From contig JADWQD010000009.1 of assembly GCA_016110215.1 (NCBI GenBank), positions 1,738,093 through 1,802,092 of the forward strand: a DNA stretch of 64,000 nt, read 5' to 3'. A program made the position numbers and the translations under genes. How positions within the stretch are numbered: the first letter of the stretch is position 1; each line of letters begins with the position of its first letter. This stretch comes from Capronia americana (Eukaryota > Ascomycota > Eurotiomycetes > Chaetothyriales > Herpotrichiellaceae). The notes under the pieces were generated by a model, which did no database searches, was not told the origin of the DNA, and worked only from the letters and a program-made list of their open reading frames with translations. Positions 62,336-64,000 of this stretch are shown here, piece after piece.

Positions 62336-64000
62336 TCACGAGCGTGCGGTCGCATCTTCGCCCGCCAGTAGATGGTTAAACACGGAAAGTAAAGCTTCAG
62401 TAGGATCCGCAGGACGATCGAATGTGCGCCAGGCAATGTAGCGATCAGGCCGTACCAGAACGGCGCCGCGGTCGCCCACCTCACGCACCTTGTCCCACTC
62501 CCCGAGCACGTCGTCATACGGACAGCGACACCCGACCTTGTAGACGGGTACCCTGATCCCAAGTTCTCGATCCACGGCCTCCGCGGCTGCGATGAAAACG
62601 TCGCCGCCGATGCCTACAATTAAACCGAACTGGCCATGTTCGAATATGTCCAAGGTGGAGATGCGCTTGGTTTGCCTCTCGACCCAGGCATGGGGTAGGT
62701 AGCCTCCGGGATGTGTCGTTGGCTCATAGTAGAGTACTGGGTCCCGTTGATGAGACGGGAATGGCGTTCCGTCGCCGACGACCGCGGCAGAACCCTCATA
62801 GCGGTGGCCCAACTGAATACCGAGGGCGTTGGATCGACGGTTTTGAAGGTCGACTACCTTCCTCAACTCTGCTCGACGTTTTTCTGCCGCCGGTGAGTCC
62901 GAAAAGAGCTCTTCTAGTGACTTGTATCCATCTTCGACCAACTGACCCGGTCTGAATCCTAATACTTGGGGGACCCGTGCAAAGTTGTGTAATGTCTGGA
63001 TCGCGTGGCCCACTATTTGCTTGGCCACGGGTTGCCTTTCCTGGTTGTAACTCTCGAGCATTCGATCTCTAGCTTTGCCGGATACGACCAGCGCGAGCTT
63101 CCAGGCCAGGTTGTACGCGTCCTGGACACAGGTGTTGCTTCCTAGACCACTGGCTGGTGGATGCCGATGGGCTGCATCCCCTGCCAGGAAAACGCGTCTA
63201 CGACGAAGTCCGGTGGCGTAGACGTTATTGACTTGCCATTTACTGGTGTCCTTGACCTTGACCTTTAGCTCTGGAATGCCTAAGGCGTGCCGAGCGTAGG
63301 CAATAACGGCATCATCTGATGTATCCGGCTCGTCGCCAGGGTTGTACTGCCGGTTCAAGAGCCATTCAGTGTACGGCTTTACGGCGATCAGAGTTCCCGA
63401 ACCGACCCAGAACGCATTCCCAGGCTGGAGCATCATGTAGATACAGGCCGGCCGGTAAGCAGTGTATTGCGTCAGATCCGTTTCCAGCCACGACGTGACC
63501 ATGTTCATAAGCCCGGGTTCACCTTCGAATCCAAAGCCGAATTGCTGAGCGACCAGCGACCGACCGCCATCGGCTCCGACGGCGTACTTTGCGCGCACCG
63601 TGTACTCGACACCGGCACCTCGTTCGCGCACGCGCCCTACAACGCCCTCGGTTGTCTCTTCGATGTGGATGAGTTCATTGTTGAAACGGATATCGGCGCC
63701 CTTCTCTAGCGCAAATGCCAGTAGAACCTTTTCGAGAACGTGTTGCGGTGAGTTTACCATTTCTGAAGGACTAGCCATGGCAAAGTCGGTGAGTTGACGA
63801 ACACCGGCCCCATAACAGGCATAACGTGAAATTTCCAGTCCTGTGAGGCTGGTGCACAAGACTCCATTCCCCAGAAGTGGTAGCGGTGTCGATACTTGGC
63901 GTACACGATCCTCGATACCCATGTCACGGAAGACCTCCATGGTCCGTTGGTTGGTGACATGAGCTCGTGGGGATGGCGCTGTACCACGGTGTTTGGCAAT
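62336..64000 (-). CDS. FAD-dependent phenol hydroxylase-type monooxygenase, 5' end outside window
   Basis: 555 codons are visible without an intron; the start and FAD GXGXXG lie beyond the right edge. The visible start reads APSPRAHVTNQRTMEVFRDM, matching TfdB (2,4-dichlorophenol 6-monooxygenase). The DG motif is AVGADGGRSLVAQQFG and the GD motif RVFLAGDAAHRHPPASGLGS with NTCVQDAYNLAWKLALV. The C-terminal part, GGYLPHAWVE, has a thioredoxin-like domain ending DRYIAWRTFDRPADP. It probably hydroxylates a phenolic ring with NAD(P)H and O2, which could supply the diol for the extradiol dioxygenase in the same cluster. Confidence 0.92.
   Translation of the reverse strand: MAKHRGTAPSPRAHVTNQRTMEVFRDMGIEDRVRQVSTPLPLLGNGVLCTSLTGLEISRYACYGAGVRQLTDFAMASPSEMVNSPQHVLEKVLLAFALEKGADIRFNNELIHIEETTEGVVGRVRERGAGVEYTVRAKYAVGADGGRSLVAQQFGFGFEGEPGLMNMVTSWLETDLTQYTAYRPACIYMMLQPGNAFWVGSGTLIAVKPYTEWLLNRQYNPGDEPDTSDDAVIAYARHALGIPELKVKVKDTSKWQVNNVYATGLRRRRVFLAGDAAHRHPPASGLGSNTCVQDAYNLAWKLALVVSGKARDRMLESYNQERQPVAKQIVGHAIQTLHNFARVPQVLGFRPGQLVEDGYKSLEELFSDSPAAEKRRAELRKVVDLQNRRSNALGIQLGHRYEGSAAVVGDGTPFPSHQRDPVLYYEPTTHPGGYLPHAWVERQTKRISTLDIFEHGQFGLIVGIGGDVFIAAAEAVDRELGIRVPVYKVGCRCPYDDVLGEWDKVREVGDRGAVLVRPDRYIAWRTFDRPADPTEALLSVFNHLLAGEDATARS

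Overview
The window is nuclear DNA from a filamentous ascomycete (Pezizomycotina). Genes are broken by short 48-155 nt introns with GTRNGT donors and CTRAY-type branch sites. Zn2Cys6 regulators, a cullin, P450s, MFS carriers and a mitochondrial flavohemoglobin are present, and there are no operons or bacterial ribosome binding sites. Reconstructed exon chains give whole numbers of codons for nearly every gene. I cannot name the species.

Layout. (1) 1-9.1 kb: two tandem Zn2Cys6 regulators (the first cut by the window edge), a 2-oxoglutarate/Fe(II) oxygenase divergent from the second regulator, and a nitrilase-fold formamidase divergent from a ten-exon amino-acid transporter. (2) 9.1-15.5 kb: cullin-3 next to a BTB/POZ protein, then a relic of a zinc alcohol dehydrogenase. 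(3) 16.2-27.6 kb: a compact nucleobase-type locus with a Zn2Cys6 regulator of the PPR1/UaY style, an Fcy2-type cytosine/purine permease (NCS1), a metallo-beta-lactamase-fold protein, a RidA-family deaminase, a class A FAD monooxygenase and an Fcy1-type deaminase. This is the best candidate for an undescribed pathway. It has the logic of bacterial Rut pyrimidine breakdown (import, oxidation, RidA clean-up) built from different enzymes.

(4) 28.7-33.0 kb: a decayed nitrogen-oxide locus. A copper nitrite reductase (nirK) C-terminal relic and a nitrate reductase (niaD-type) relic, both with several frameshifts, flank an intact flavohemoglobin with a mitochondrial presequence. (5) 34.6-64.0 kb: a large catabolic or metabolic cluster. 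It holds two MFS carriers, two P450s, a PRISE-type reductase, a type B carboxylesterase, an extradiol (VOC) dioxygenase, a cupin, a fumarylacetoacetate-hydrolase-family enzyme, a carboxymuconolactone-decarboxylase-like protein, a DUF3500 protein and a phenol-hydroxylase-type FAD monooxygenase (cut by the right edge). Two paralogous regulators sharing intron positions lie within it. One of them carries two C2H2 fingers plus a Zn2Cys6 domain.

Taken together, cluster 5 looks like a route for an aromatic or aromatic-ester substrate: uptake, P450 and FAD hydroxylation, ester cleavage, meta ring cleavage and FAH-type C-C hydrolysis. The substrate is not known.
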